From Alopecurus myosuroides (lineage: Eukaryota; Streptophyta; Magnoliopsida; Poales; Poaceae): a DNA stretch of 64,000 bases. This document shows positions 18,949 through 31,182 of this stretch, piece after piece; the first letter of the stretch is position 1; every line of letters starts with the position of its first letter. The stretch lies in assembly GCA_028641055.1 (NCBI GenBank), contig CM054058.1:86067927-86131926 (forward strand), written 5' to 3'. The notes under the pieces are model-generated. The model had not been told where the DNA came from. It worked only from the letters and a program-made list of their open reading frames with translations, and did not search any database. The position numbers and the translations under genes were made by a program.

Positions 18949-21900
18949 CACTGGTAGAAAATAGGTCTTCCATACGCCCCCATTAGTCCCCAAAATAATC
19001 GACCCGCGACCATAGGGGTCTTTAGTCGCGGTTTGGGACGAGACCCGCGACCAATAGTCTGGGTCCAGCGCGTTCGGTCTACAGCTGGCGGACGAGAGGG
19101 GCTTTAGTCCCGGTTGGCCTGGCAAACCGGGACTAATAGGTCCTCAGGCTGGCCCGAAGGCCTTTAGTCGCGGTTGTCCAGGTGAACCGGGACTAAGGGC
19201 CCATCCCTATATAGGACTCAGCTCGCTGCACTTTGCCACATTTGGTGTCACTTCTACTCACAATATTCACAAGGGGTGGTGGGTTTGCTTTTGGTTCCTA
19301 CTATGCACACAAGGTGTTCGATGAAATGCCCGAAAGCATGAAACACACATGATATGAAGTGTCCGAGCCGCACTTGAGCTTTTTCATTTATTTTACCTCC
19401 GCGATCACGGTTAGCAACTTGAACCTTTCATGATTTTTATTATTTGTAGCTAGTTAGTTTAACAAATGCATGATGGTTAATTATATACTTTATATAATAA
19501 TAATGCAGATGAATCGGCAATGGATGTACGGTAACCGACTCTCCGGCGAGTTCACTACGGGTTTGAAAGATTTCCTCGTAGTAGCAAATGCGAACAAGCA
19601 CCGAGGTTTTATTATCTGTCCATGTGTTGAATGTAAGAATCAGAAGGGTCACTCCTCCTCAAAAGTCGTTCACATGCACCTGCTTCGGCACGGTTTCATG
19701 CCAAGCTATAATTGTTGGACCAAGCATGGAGAAAAAGGGTTAGAATGGAAGACAATGAATAAGAGGATGATATCGATTTCAACTATCATGAGGCTTTCGG
19801 TGATACTTTCATGGAGGATGATGCTGAAGGTGGGGAAGGGTTTGGTGAAGGTGAAGAAGAGGCACATGATGAGCCCGCTGATGATCTTGGTCGGACCATT
19901 GCTGATGCACGGAGACGCTGCGAAACTGACAAGGAGAGGGAGAATTTGGATCGCATGTTAGAGGATTACACGAAGTCGCTGTACCCAGGATGCGACAATA
20001 GTCTGAAAAAGCTGGGATGTACACTGGATTTGCTGAAATGGAAGGCACGGGAAGGTGTAGCTGACTCATCATTTGAAAATTTGCTGAAAATGTTGAAGAA
20101 TATGTTTCCGAAGAATAACGAGTTGCCCGCCAGTACGTACGAAGCAAAGAAGGTTGTGTGCCCTCTAGGTTTAGAGGTTCTGAAGATACATGCATGCATT
20201 AACGACTGCATCCTCTACCGCGGTGCATACGAGAATTTGAATGAATGCCATGTATGCACTGCATTGCGTTATAAGATCAGAGGCGATGACCCTGGTGACG
20301 ATGTTGAGGGCGAGAAACCCAGGAAGAGGGTTCCCGCCAAGGTGATGTGGTATGCTCCTATAATACCTCGGTTGAAACGTCTGTTCAGAAACAAAGAGCA
20401 TGCCAAATTGTTGCGATGGCACAAAGAGGACCGTAAGTCCGACGGGGAGTTGAGACACCCCGCTGATGGAACGCAATGGAGAAAGATCGACAGAGAGTTC
20501 AAAGATTTTGCAGCTAACGGAAGGAACATAAGATTTGGTCTAAATACTAATGGCATGAATCCTTTTGGCGAGCAGAGCTCCAGCCATACCACCTGGCCCG
20601 TGACTCTATGCATCTACAACCTTCCTCCTTGGTTGTGCATGAAGCGGAAGTTCATTATGATGCTAGTGCTCATCCAAGGTCCGAAGCAACCCGGCAACGA
20701 CATCGATGTGTACCTAAGGCCATTAGTTGATGAACTTTTACAGTTGTGGGGCAGACCTGGTGTACCTGTGTGGGATGAGCACAAAGAAGAGGAATTTGAT
20801 CTACAAGCGTTGCTTTTTGTAACCATCAACGATTGGCCTGCTCTCAGTAACCTTTCGGGATAGTCAAATAAGGGATACAAAGCATGCACGCACTGCTTAC
20901 ATGAGACTGAAAGTGTATTTTTGGATAATTGTAGGAAGAACGTGTACCTGGGTCATCGTCGATTTCTTCCCCGAAATCATAACGTAAGAAAGAAAGGCAA
21001 GCATTTCAACGGCAAGGCAGATCACCAGCCGAAGCCTGCGGAACGTACTGGAGCTGAGATATTTGATATGGTCAAGGATTTGAAAGTCATCTTTGGAAAG
21101 GGTGCTGGCAGACAATCAGTTCCGTTGGGAGTTGACGGGCACGTACCCATGTGGAAAAAGAAATCGATATTTTGGGAGCTACAGTATTGGAAAGTCCTAG
21201 ATGTTCGCTCTGCAATCGATGTGATGCATGTTACGAAGAATATTTGCGTGAACCTGCTAAGCTTCTTGGGCGTGTATGGGAAGACAAATGATACAAAGGA
21301 AGCACGGCAGGACCAACAACTTTTGAAAGACCCAGATGACCGGCATCTGGAATGGTTTCAAGGTCGTGCCAGCTACGCTCTTACCAAAGAAGAGAAGGTC
21401 ATTTTTTTTGAATGCCTGAGAAGTATGAAGGTCCCGTCTGGCTTCTCGTCGAATATAAAGGGAATAATAAACATGGCGGACAAAAAGTTCCAAAACCTGA
21501 AGTCTCACGACTGCCACGTGATTATGAAGCAATTGCTTCCGATTGCTTTGAGGAGGCTCCTACCTGAAAATGTTCGAGTAGCCATTGTGAACGATGTGGT
21601 CCAATGTCTTGTCAGTTTCGAGTTGGTGTTTCCACCATCCTTCTTCAATATTATGACGCACCTCCTGGTCCACCTAGTCGAAGAGATTTCCATTCTCGGT
21701 CCTGTATTTCTACACAATATGTTCCCCTTTGAGAGGTTTATGGGAGTATTAAAGAAATATGTTCGTAATCGTGCTAGGACAGAAGGAAGCATCGTAAAGG
21801 GCTATGGAAATGAGGAGGTAATTGAGTTCTGTATTGACTATGTTCCCGACCTTAAGCCGATTGGTATTCCTCAATCGCGGCACGAGGGGAGACTAAGTGG

Positions 21901-22268
21901 AAAAGGCACGATCGGAAGGAAATCAACGATATGTATGGACGGTCATTCTATGACTGAAGCACACCACACAGTTCTGCAAAATTCGAGCTTGGTGGCTCCG
22001 TACTTCGAGCAACACAAGAATATTTTACGCTCGGACAACCCGGGGAAGCCTGAATCATGGATTAGAAAGGCCCACATGGAGACTTTTGGCAGTTGGTTGC
22101 GAAAACATTTAATGAATGCCAATGATGTTGGAGATTAGCTCTACATGTTGGCCAAGACACCATCTTCGACTATAACGACTTTCCAAGGGTACGAGATTAA
22201 TGGGAATACATTTTGCACGATCACCCAAGATAAAAAGAGCACCAACCAAAACAGTGGTGTCCGCTTTG
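18949..22268 (+). mobile_element. CACTA element, 3' truncated
   Basis: The left end CACTGGTAGAAAATAGG starts at 18949, directly after the Helitron end. Subterminal repeats of tttagtcgcggtt / aaccgggactaa type fill 19020-19200. They are followed by a TATA-like ctatataggactc (19204-19218), probably the transposase promoter. The transposase gene follows. The right end is missing: coding similarity stops near 22265, where Gypsy 3'-region sequence takes over. Confidence 0.85.
19509..22268 (+). pseudogene. CACTA TnpD-type transposase, broken
   Basis: The ATG at 19509 follows a splice-acceptor-like atgcag. Residues from there match the transposase-associated zinc-binding domain (CPCVECKN, then HMHLLRHGFMPSYNCW, WTKHGE). 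After a frameshift near 19760 the frame 19811-20863 carries the Transposase_21/tnp2 catalytic region (CPLGLEVLKIHACINDC, WYAPIIPRLKRLF, GPKQPGNDIDVYL). A TAG at 20861-20863 interrupts it and the same frame continues to 22138, with the DUF4218-type segment (LKSHDCHVIMKQLLP, HLVEEISILGPV, RNRARTEGSI). A second stop at 22136-22138 precedes about 45 more matching residues (TFQGYEINGNTFC) before truncation. The protein would bind element ends and cut them. It is now inactive. Confidence 0.9.
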
Positions 22269-23139
22269 AAATAGAGGAACAATAAGTTTTGATGAGTAAG
22301 TATCTAGATGACTAGAGAAACGCATTGGGCCGCTAACCCAAGCCATGCTTTATCATGGTGGAAATTTACTTACAGCTTGAGTGACTCTACAACACATCCT
22401 ATAATAAAATAAGAAGCTATGCATAATAGTGAATGAAAATAAAAAGGATGATGAGTCTACTCCGTTTGTTCATCTTGTCAATGTAACATGGGCTTGTTTC
22501 CATGTCATGGGGCAAGAGGTACCTCTTTGCGGTTCTCTATGATGTCATTAATACTTATTATGATTGTACAAAGCTTATTAGGAATCTTAAGTTGAGTAAT
22601 CATGGAGTAGGTTTTCACACTCACGGGGCATGAGGCTTTCAACCACCTTGTCATTATCATTACTTCAATACTCACAATTTTAAAATGCTAGTGATAAAGG
22701 GGCAATGAGAGTCCTCGATCAATGGATACCACATTTCAATTAGGAATTTTAGTTGAATAATTTAGAGGCTAAATAAGACTTGATCATGTTTTACCTCTAC
22801 TCAATTTTCTCCAAAGTGTCCACTATATTTTCTATTCTCCATTATGCTATTCTTTGACCAATATAGGATTTTATTTTTCATTTTGTGTATGCATTTGGTC
22901 CATAGTGCTTTTATTTCATTATACACTTTCTGAACTTTCATGAAGCATCTTTGCTTGCATATTTGATATTTCTTACAACATGAATTGTATATTGCTACTC
23001 ATTTCTAGTATTAATCATTTGATTATATGTAGCATGAATAATCCTCCTTGATGTCCCATGATTGTTTCAATATGCAAAACCCATCTTAGCTTTATCACCT
23101 TCATACTCGAGGACGAGCATGGGTTAAGCTTGGGGATGT
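22269..23139 (+). mobile_element. Gypsy-type element 3' region (upstream of the LTR)
   Basis: Non-coding, AT-rich DNA ending in a purine-rich stretch (gaggacgagcatgggttaagcttggggatg) just before a TG that begins an LTR-like segment. This arrangement is common in Triticeae Gypsy elements between pol and the 3' LTR. The left boundary is where CACTA transposase homology stops. Confidence 0.6.
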
Positions 23140-24645
23140 TGATGCATGTAAAATGCATAGATGAATTTTTCATATTTTCACATGGTTTTCTATTACATAT
23201 TGCATCATATAAGGGTATAATTCAATGTTTTATAGTATTTTGGGGTTAAATTAAAAAGTCCCCCAACTTTTATGGAATTAACCCTGCCTGTCAGAAACCC
23301 CGTTTTCTATATTTTCGACGTTTCAGGGGGCAAACTTCCGCGAAATCACCTGAAAATCTGCGGGGGTCATTTTCTTGGAAGGAGAAGACTTGCAGGCGAA
23401 GGATCCACGAGAATTGGGCAAGGAGGCCCAAAAGAGGACCCTCCACGCGGCCAGATTCCTTGGCCGCGTGAGAGGTCCCCTTTTGGCCCCTGTGGCCCCA
23501 ATTCCTTCCATCTTCGACTTACCGACTCCGTCTTGACCAAAAACCGACTATAAAAAGGGTCCCCCGTACCCTTACGGAGGAGAGCGCCGCCGAAACACCG
23601 AAACACCGAAACAGAGACCAGAAGTTCCAGATTGGAGGGGGAAAACTCCGGCGGGGCGCCGCCGGTGTGATCTCCTACCCCTCCAACGTCATCACCATCG
23701 ACATCTCCATGAAGAGGGAGTAGTCCACCCGAGGGCTATAGGTTTGTGGAAGTAGCACTTGTATCTCTCTCTCTATGTGCTTCACTAATTAGATCCGTAT
23801 GAGCTGCCTCACATGATTACGGGCACCGTTGTAATTCCTATGTGGTGGATCTTTTCTATGAGTTATTGAATCTGAGATTGCAATTGTTTCTCTTGAGTTA
23901 TTTGAGTAGATTTATCTTATGTACCCCGTTCTTATTTGCTAGCTTTGATCAATCTAGTTCTTGAGAGCGTGTGTGGGGTGATGGGTGCATTAGTTGGAGT
24001 AACAGGGGGTGGCTAGTGCTGTGAAAGTGACAGAAGTTCAGTGATCCACTTAGGTTTTGTTAAACCTTTCTTAGTTACCTCACTAGGGATAAAAAGGAGT
24101 ACCTTGTTACCGGGGATTTTGAAGTGACACTAATCAATCTCCATGACTAGATCTAGCAAGTTCTTACTTCAACTTCATGTCACATTGCTTAAAGCTATAC
24201 TCTGATTTTTCCTTAATTATCGAGGTGTTATGATTTATTTCGCATCTTGGTGGAGTATAAGAGGGATCAATATGACCGTAGAGATCTCTATGCTAGGACG
24301 TGATGCCCATATGAAAGTACTCAATGTTAAACATGTTATTGTAATCTCACATGTAATTCTTTATGTCCACCGTCTACCACTTTATTTGAGAGAATGCAAG
24401 TGTGAAACCATGAACCCTGGTCCTATTTTAATTATAAGAAAACACTCTAGTTACTTTGCTGCAATTTACTTTACTTTACTCGCATCTCCAATTCGAATTA
24501 CATTATCTCCATCACCACTTGCATCACAAAATACAAAAACAATCCATTGCATATTTATTTTCTCGTTTGCATTTAGTAGTAGATTTAATTATTGCAAATT
24601 TACTTTCAGTTTTGCATTGTAATTTAGAAGTCTCACACCTTGTGC
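23140..24645 (+). repeat. Gypsy-type LTR (right end approximate)
   Basis: It begins tgatgcatgtaaaatgcat after a polypurine tract. A TATA-like ctataaaaagggtcccccgtac at 23548-23570 and a downstream GC-rich leader (cgaaacagagaccag) suggest the promoter and R region. The 3' part is AT-rich. I place the end near the tctcaca at 24644, but it could extend to about 24805, where ctagctaca precedes the next element. No primer binding site was found. Confidence 0.6.
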
Positions 24646-24839
24646 TTGACAACCACTTGGTGAGATTGAGTGCACAAAATTTTCTACTTGTTTGCAGGAT
24701 CCTGGAGGAAGCTTGGAAGACAACTGCTGAAATACTTGCTCCCCAAGAGTTCGATATAAAGCCCCGAGTCACCCTCGTGGGGAAGAAGGCTTGCCACTAG
24801 CTACACACTCTGCACTTGGAGTCTCAACCTAGCCATCAG
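24646..24839. other. Junction region between two Gypsy-type elements
   Basis: This stretch joins the LTR to the antisense gene of the Tat-type element. It contains a ttgtttgcagg acceptor-like site and a short open frame ending at 24800. Which of the two elements it belongs to cannot be decided. Confidence 0.4.
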
Positions 24840-27561
24840 CGGCTCTCACTCCCCCATCCTTTCTTCGTGGCATTGCTGTATGTCTACGGCATACAGCTCC
24901 ACGACCTGCCTCCGAACGTGGTGCAGCACATCTCGTGGTTAATCGTGCTTTGCGAGTGCTTCCTCGGCATCCGCCCGCACTAGGGCCTTTGGAAGGCCCT
25001 GTTCAAGGTGTGGGCCTTCCGCAAGAAATCGCGGGTTGAGACCGAGCTTGGAGAGACGCTGCGCACCGGCGGCATCGGAATCCAGGCGAAGTCGGATAGC
25101 CTTTACTTCGACATGCACCTCATCGACTCCGCGCAAGGGTGGAGGAAGAAGTGGTTCTACGTCGTCGACAAACGCGGGTGGAGTTCACGAATTCCACCCG
25201 TTCGCTGTCTTGAAGCGGCAAAAGTCTTGGGCGCACAAGCTTTCAGTCGAAGAAAACCGAGTCGTCGCCCCGCTACTCGCCAAGGCGGAAACCCTCCGCG
25301 ACCAAACCGCAGGTATCGCGCTGAAGGGCTTGCATCTGGCGAGTGTGTTCCTCAAGCGCAGGATCCAGCCTTTGCAGGAGAGGCCCTCCACCATGTGTGG
25401 GAGTATCAGGGCGTTGAAGACCCTAGCCGCGTGAGCCGAGAAGAACTCTCGAATGCTGAATTCGAGAAGAAAATCGCGGCCATCACCAAGCTGAAAGTGG
25501 GCGATGACTTCCCCGACTGCTCTATCGCCACATTCAAAGCTTCGAGACCTCCTCCATCTGAAGTAAGTTCAAATATTTTTCTGTCTTAGCTTTTTCCTTT
25601 GTTCAAAAGTTTGTCGACTGAGTTTCTTCTTCTTGTTTTCCTTCTGTAGAGCCTAGAGGTAGCAACTTGCTACCCGCCAGTTTCTGGTGAAGAGGCATCG
25701 GACCTGTTGGCGAGCAATCTGGATGTCCCTGCTGACACCAGTGTTGCCGACGCTGATTCGAGCACCAATCATGGTTCTTAGGATGACATGGAGGAATCGG
25801 GTAGCGATCTTCGCCACCGCAAGCGTCGCAGGGCGGGAGACGATGAAGCCACTTCCAAGGACAATTCGTTGGGTGGAGAATCTGATAAAGAACCTCTCAT
25901 CGTGACCCCGCTGAGTGTGGGCGCTCCTCTTTCTCCCAAGTCGAAGATCCAAACCGCCTGAAATGCGGATATGGTGGATGACGACGATGATGAGTAAGTT
26001 TCTTCCTTCCTTCAACTCTCTATTCGAAAGTTTTCTTCTTGCTCCTCCTTATGCTGTTGTTTCTTTTTCATGACAGGCTTCAGTCCATTAGCCCCGCCCA
26101 GTTCGCCTCTTCTCTTCCTCCCGAGAAGAGGAAGGATGCAGCTGCGGGTGAAACCCCAACTGCTAGGACTGTCCAGAATTCACCGAGTCCAGCCCCAACA
26201 GCTGCGGCTACGGAGTATAGACTGCCTAGCTTTGCAGTTGGAGCCTCGACTTCGAAAGAAGTGTCGGGTAGCTCGGCTGATCCTCTGTGAATCGCCCAGG
26301 GCCAGGTAAGCTTTACCCTTGTCCTTGCATTCTGTACTTCTTTCATTTAGGATTTTTATCAGGTGCACGGCAGTGCTCCCGATGGGAGTATCCCTGGAGG
26401 CTGTGGTCAATCGCTTGAGATTGGCTACAGGCTCAAGAACTTAAGCTTTTTTCTTCTCTTCATTTTATCGGGTGCACGGCAGTGCTCCCGATAGGAGTAG
26501 CCCCCGAGGCTATACTCGACTGTTTACAGTCATGAATAGGCTCAATCTTCTCTACCTTCTCTGACTTCTTCATCTTCATGTTTTGCGGTCTCTTCTTGAG
26601 TCCCTCACAGCCATTGGCCGCCGCGTAATTTTGGCTAAAGGCAGATTGCGTGACCCTTCAGGCAGATCGCGATCGACTCATCACGGAAGGCAAACTTCTC
26701 CAAGGTAAGTCAATCTGTTCCTTCTATTTTTTTCTTTCCGATCGTGCGAATTCCTTTGGGTTTGAAATTTATTGCTGTGTAGCCCAAGACGAAGTTCTGA
26801 AGGCCAAGAAGACTGATGCTATCACTCGGGTGAACACCCTCGAGGCTGAGTTGGAGGCTGCTCGAAAGGAACTAGAATCCTCTCGCAAGCAGTCGACTGA
26901 CTTCGAGGGGAAGCTCGTTGATGCCCAGGACGCTCTTAAGAAGTTGGAGGAGGCTGGTGCCAAACAAGACAATGATCTTGTTGACTTACTTCGCCCTCTG
27001 GCCTAGAACTTCGCAAGTAAGTTGTACTTGGCCTTTGTTGTTTTTTGACTAGCCTGGTGTGTCTTTTGGAATTAATGTTGTCTCTTTGCAGATGTCTTGG
27101 GCGTTGCGCTGGAGCTACCCGGGGTTCCTTGAGTGGATGCGCTGACGGATTCCTGCGCTCAGCTTCGGAAGCATGCGAGTGGGATCTGCTCCCTCATTGG
27201 CGATGACGTTCAAGTGCTGACGCAACTCCACGAGCGCCTTCTGGTGGATGTTGCAGTTCCGGCTACGATGGGTGGTCTCCTAAAGGTTTTCCTGGAGGAT
27301 GATCTTCTTCAGGCCTACTCGGTTTCCCAATCTGAATGCGGGGCGAAGACTGCCATCCAGTTCACGTTGGCGCACGGAGTCGAAGGCTTGGACAAAGCAT
27401 ACTCGAACCTTCGTGTCGATGCTTCTACGGGCAGAAAGGTAGCGCTTCGTCCTTTCAGCGATCCGGCTGGAGTCCTTGCTCGGAACCTAGCTACTTTGAT
27501 TACTCGTGCTAGTCGCAAGGGGCAACCTGCCGCGAGTGTCAGCACTTCCGCAGTTCCATAG
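24840..27561 (+). pseudogene. Antisense spliced gene A of the Tat element (Transposase_28-type)
   Basis: The first exon-like stretch (24860-25572) reads YGIQLHDLPPN, VLCECFLGIRPH then a TAG, then GLWKALFKVWAF and a WRKKWFYVVD motif. This is the PF04195 ('putative gypsy type transposon') signature. Introns with clear GT-AG ends separate the rest, for example gtaagttc...tctgtag (25573-25648), gtaagtttc...gacag (25993-26077), gtaagtcaa...gtgtag (26705-26782) and gtaagttg...ttgcag (27012-27091). The exon near 26783-27000 is a coiled coil (RVNTLEAELEAARKELESSR). The last exon ends at 27561 with a hydrophobic and Ala-rich domain. Function in the element is unknown. Stops show that this copy is dead. 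Confidence 0.7.
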
Positions 27562-27789
27562 GATAGATTTTGTTTAGTTCGCTCTTCCGATGTAATGAAC
27601 CTTGGGATGTATTCCTGTACTTCTGCCTTTAATCGAAACGTCCTTTTGATATCTGAGATGCAATTTTTGCACTTGATTGTTATGAGCTACTCCCGATGGG
27701 AGTAGCCCCCGAGCACCTGTCGAATAGGCGGTTTATGTCTCGAGTGTGGTGCCTTGAATTCTTCCTTAACTTTTCTTATCTCTTTCCAG

Positions 27790-28601
27790 GTAACAGGTAT
27801 TGCCGTGGAGTCTTCGAGTGGATCTGCTATACGATTGGATCCCCTTGTTGCTGCTGCTAGTACCTTTGCTTCTCTTCGTGATCGTGTTGTAGATGGTGAA
27901 CGCAAGTTGAAAGCTTTGCACGGACTAGCTGATGTGGCCATGTCAAAGGAAAAACTTGCGGCTGATCGCGAACAATTTGTGATGGAAGAACTGGCAGCTG
28001 TTACGAAGGATATGCTTTGTAAGCACATGAGCCCCCTAGAGTTTGGTTTGACTGCCCCTCTTTTTTTCCCTGACTCTCTTTAGCTTTCTTTGCAGTTGTT
28101 GAGCCTGACGGTCAATGTAAATCGCATTGGGTGGATAACCATATTGCTCATGAAGCTGGTAGCTCCAATCCACATGCGAACAATTTCTGGTCCGACCATA
28201 GTCGAGGCTTTGTTCAGGCTACCTTGAAGTATCGAGTAGTTCAGGCGAAGATGCTCGTGAATTCTTGTCATGAGGCTCTGATAGCTTTGAACTCCGCTTT
28301 CTATCCGTTGGAGAGGGGTCCAGAAGATTTGAGCCATCTCCTCAGAACTTTCGGTCGAGAAGGTGAAATTCGCGAGTGCGTCCGCAATCGGCTGATTTGC
28401 GGGTCCGTAGTAGCACTTTCCTTTGTTAGATTATGGCATGCTGAGGTCAATTTCAACTCTGTAGCTAGGCTCCCAAATGCTCCAGTCGATATGACCCCTC
28501 ATTATAGGGTCGTTCGACATGCAGCAGAGGAGATTATTCGACTGACCTCTGAAGAGGTTGATCGGGTGTTAGCCGAGGAAAATGCTCGTCACCATATGTA
28601 A
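27790..28601 (+). pseudogene. Antisense gene B of the Tat element
   Basis: An exon-like stretch from after an acceptor-like tctttccag (27789) to about 28020 reads VTGIAVESSSGSAIRLDPL and a helical segment (LRDRVVDGERKLKALHG). A second exon from about 28097 to the TAA at 28601 reads through LKYRVVQAKMLVNSCHEALI and DMTPHYRVVRHAAEEI. It follows gene A by about 230 bases in the same direction. I recognise no domain. It may be the end of gene A with different splicing, or a separate gene. Its conserved-looking frames suggest it was once coding. Confidence 0.5.
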
Positions 28602-28865
28602 TCGTAGGATGTATATATCATGTTGCTTTGTATAGTTGTCCCGAAACTTTGTAAGGTGTCAACCTTGTTTATAATTCTATATATGAAATTTTTCTTGTGA
28701 TGCTAAGTTAGGCGTAGCCCCCCGTGTGTTTGGGGTGTATACATGTTATTCAGCGTGTAAAGATAAAGAAAGTGGGTAGCTATGGGTCAAAAACCATGTA
28801 TTTTATTGAAATGACTGAGAAGCCACGTGTTTCCTTCGAGCTACAAGATGGATAATATAGCCTTA

Positions 28866-30130
28866 TTTTTGCGAATGAAATAATCCTAAGGATAGAATTT
28901 GCGGAGGTGCGCAATGTTCCATGGGTTGGAGTAGATGCCACCTGTCGTCGGGTTCTTCAGTCGATAGGCGCCACCCGGGATAACTTCGTGTATTATGAAA
29001 GGGTCCTTCCCATGGTGGTTCGAGCTTGTGTTCTTCCATCTGCTTGAGCCGCAACACCAAATCTCCTACCACGAAGGCTCTATGGCGTATACGGCGACTA
29101 TGATAGTTTCACAACGACTGTTGCTATACTGCGGATATTATGAGTGCAATATCGCGTATTTCTTCGAGTGCATCCATATCTTCCGCGAGTGCCCTGTTAG
29201 AGGTTTCATCGCTGTAAGCAACGACTCGTGGGGCGCTGAATTTGACATCCTCGGGAAGGACTGCTTCAGCCCCATATACCATGAAATATGGCGTGTATTT
29301 TGTTGATCAATTTGGGGTTGTGCAGAGGCTCCATAGCACGGAGAGTAGCTCTTCTTCCCAATGTCCTACTACTGGGTGTAGGCGGTCGAGTAGCCGTTTT
29401 TTTATGCCAGCTGAGACCAATCCGTTGGATCGTTCCACCTGGCCGTTGGTTTGCGGATGAGCCACTGAAGCGAAACTGAAGCGAAACTGAAGGTGATTCC
29501 TTTTTCTTCGCAGAACTGCTGTGTTTCCTTGGCCGTGAAATTTCTTCCATTATCGGTGATGATGTTGTGTGGTATGCCAAATCTACACACAATGGAGTCG
29601 AGGAATTTGACGGTGCATTGGGCGCTAGCCGAGGTAACTGGCATCGCTTCGATCCACTTCGTGAATTTATCGACTGCGACGAGCAAGTGTGTATACCCTC
29701 TGGTTGTAGACTTGCGTAATGGTCCTACCATGTCTAGCCCCCATTGTGCAAAGGGCCAGGCGATATGTATCATGTGTAGCTCCGTGGCAGGGGCATGTGG
29801 TTTTGGCGCAAACCGTTGACAAGCGTTGCACCTGTCGACTAGGTCCTTTGCGTCTCTGGCTGCTGTGAGCCAGTAGAATCCTGCTCGAAAGGCTTTTCCC
29901 ACAATCGCCTTCCAGCTGGCGTGGTGTCTGCAATCTCCTTGGTGTATGTCTCGCAGCAACTCTTTGCCATCTTCGGGTGCTATGCATCTTTGCAATATTC
30001 CTGAGATGCTCTGTTTGTATAACTCTCCGTTGAGTACCCGTAAAGATTTGCTGTGTCGTACTATTTGTCAAGCCTCGCGAGCGTCTGTTGGGAGCTGTTT
30101 GGTGGACAAGTACTCGAGGTATTTCTGCGT
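28866..30130 (-). pseudogene. Tat element integrase, frameshifted
   Basis: Frame 29995-29402 carries an HHCC zinc-finger end (IHQGDCRHHA ... CNACQRF), then the core with catalytic Asp in WGLDMVG and in TDNGRNF. Just before the third catalytic region an 11-bp tandem duplication (ctgaagcgaaa at 29465-29475 and 29476-29486) shifts the frame. The expected continuation, with an HPQTNGQVER-type motif that includes the catalytic Glu, is present in another frame. The C-terminal end (VGDLVLRLKQMEEHKLEPPWEGPF) is at 29072-28980. The enzyme would insert element DNA but cannot be made from this copy. Confidence 0.85.
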
Positions 30131-30775
30131 CTAGACTGGCTCGACCAGAAAAACTTTTCTTGAAATATTATGGTTGAGCTCGATGATAGCAACTTGCGGG
30201 CTGACTTCTGTCTCCAATGCTGCAGGTAGTCCTGCAGTCTTCTTGACCCTCACTGATCGTTTGATCATCCCCTCGAAATATATTCCTGACGGTATGGGTG
30301 TATTTGTGGACCCCATGTTCGCCAGCCTATCTGCTTCTTCCTTGCTGGACCTTGCAATGTGTTTCAGCTCACACCCTTTGAAACTTCCTTCGTGTAGATT
30401 ATACATGTACCTATAGGCGACCATGTTATCCGCGATAGCGTCGCACTCCTTCATTGTCTGTTGTACGATGAGGTTGGAGTCGCCATAGATCATTAATCGG
30501 GTGGCTCCACATGCGATCTCCATCTTCATGCCATGTAACAGGGCCTCGTATTCTGTTTCATTGTTGGATGCTGGATCGTCGGGTGGGAAATCAAATCTCA
30601 GGACGTACTGCAACTTGTCTCCTCTGGGTGATATGAGGACGATCCCAGCTCCAGCTCCTTCGTTCCTTTTGGACCCGTCGAAGTACATGATCCAGTTACT
30701 CGTGTATTCTGGCGGTCCGGGCGTTTGCAATTCTGTCCACTCGCTCAGGAATTCTACGAGTACCTGTGACTTCAC
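30131..30775 (-). pseudogene. Second (archaeal-type) RNase H of the Tat element
   Basis: The frame reads WIMYFDGSKRNEGAGAGIVL (first catalytic Asp), NNETEYEALLHGM (Glu), IYGDSNLIV (Asp) and KEEADRLANMG (final Asp region). This is the additional RNase H found in the Tat lineage, next to the usual one. It is the best-preserved pol domain here and is open throughout. It lies between RT/RNase H (right) and integrase (left), as expected for polyprotein order on the minus strand. Confidence 0.85.
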
Positions 30776-30779
30776 GGAA

Positions 30780-31182
30780 TTTCGTCCTGCGTAGATGATG
30801 TCCTAGGCGCCTAACTCGATGCTTCATTTTGCTATTCTTCCGGATGCCATGGGATTGTTCATGATAGTACCGAGTGATGCATCGTTTAGCACCGTTACGG
30901 TATGCTCCTGGAAGTAGTGTTTGAGCTTTTGAGCTGTGAGGACGACCCCGTATGCAAGCTTCTGGTAGTGAGGGTATCGTTGTTGCACGCCGAAAGCACC
31001 TCGCTGATGTAGTAGATTGGCCTTTGAACTCCATATGCCTTTCCTTCCTCCGGTCGTTCGACCACGATTGCCGTGCTGATGACCTGGTTTGTTGCGGCTA
31101 GGTATAGGTACAATGTCTCCCTTTCTTGTGGTGTAGCCAGGACACGCCTGCTCGGTAGCGTTTGCTTCAGATCTGCGAATGC
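30780..31182 (-). pseudogene. RT-linked RNase H of the Tat element, degenerate
   Basis: Pieces in more than one frame read YLAATNQVISTAIVVE, RPIYYISEVL and an AYGVVLTAQKLKHYF segment, matching the Ty3-type RNase H that follows reverse transcriptase. The expected catalytic pattern is eroded by stops and shifts. Together with the downstream domain this gives the dual RNase H layout of Tat elements. Confidence 0.7.
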
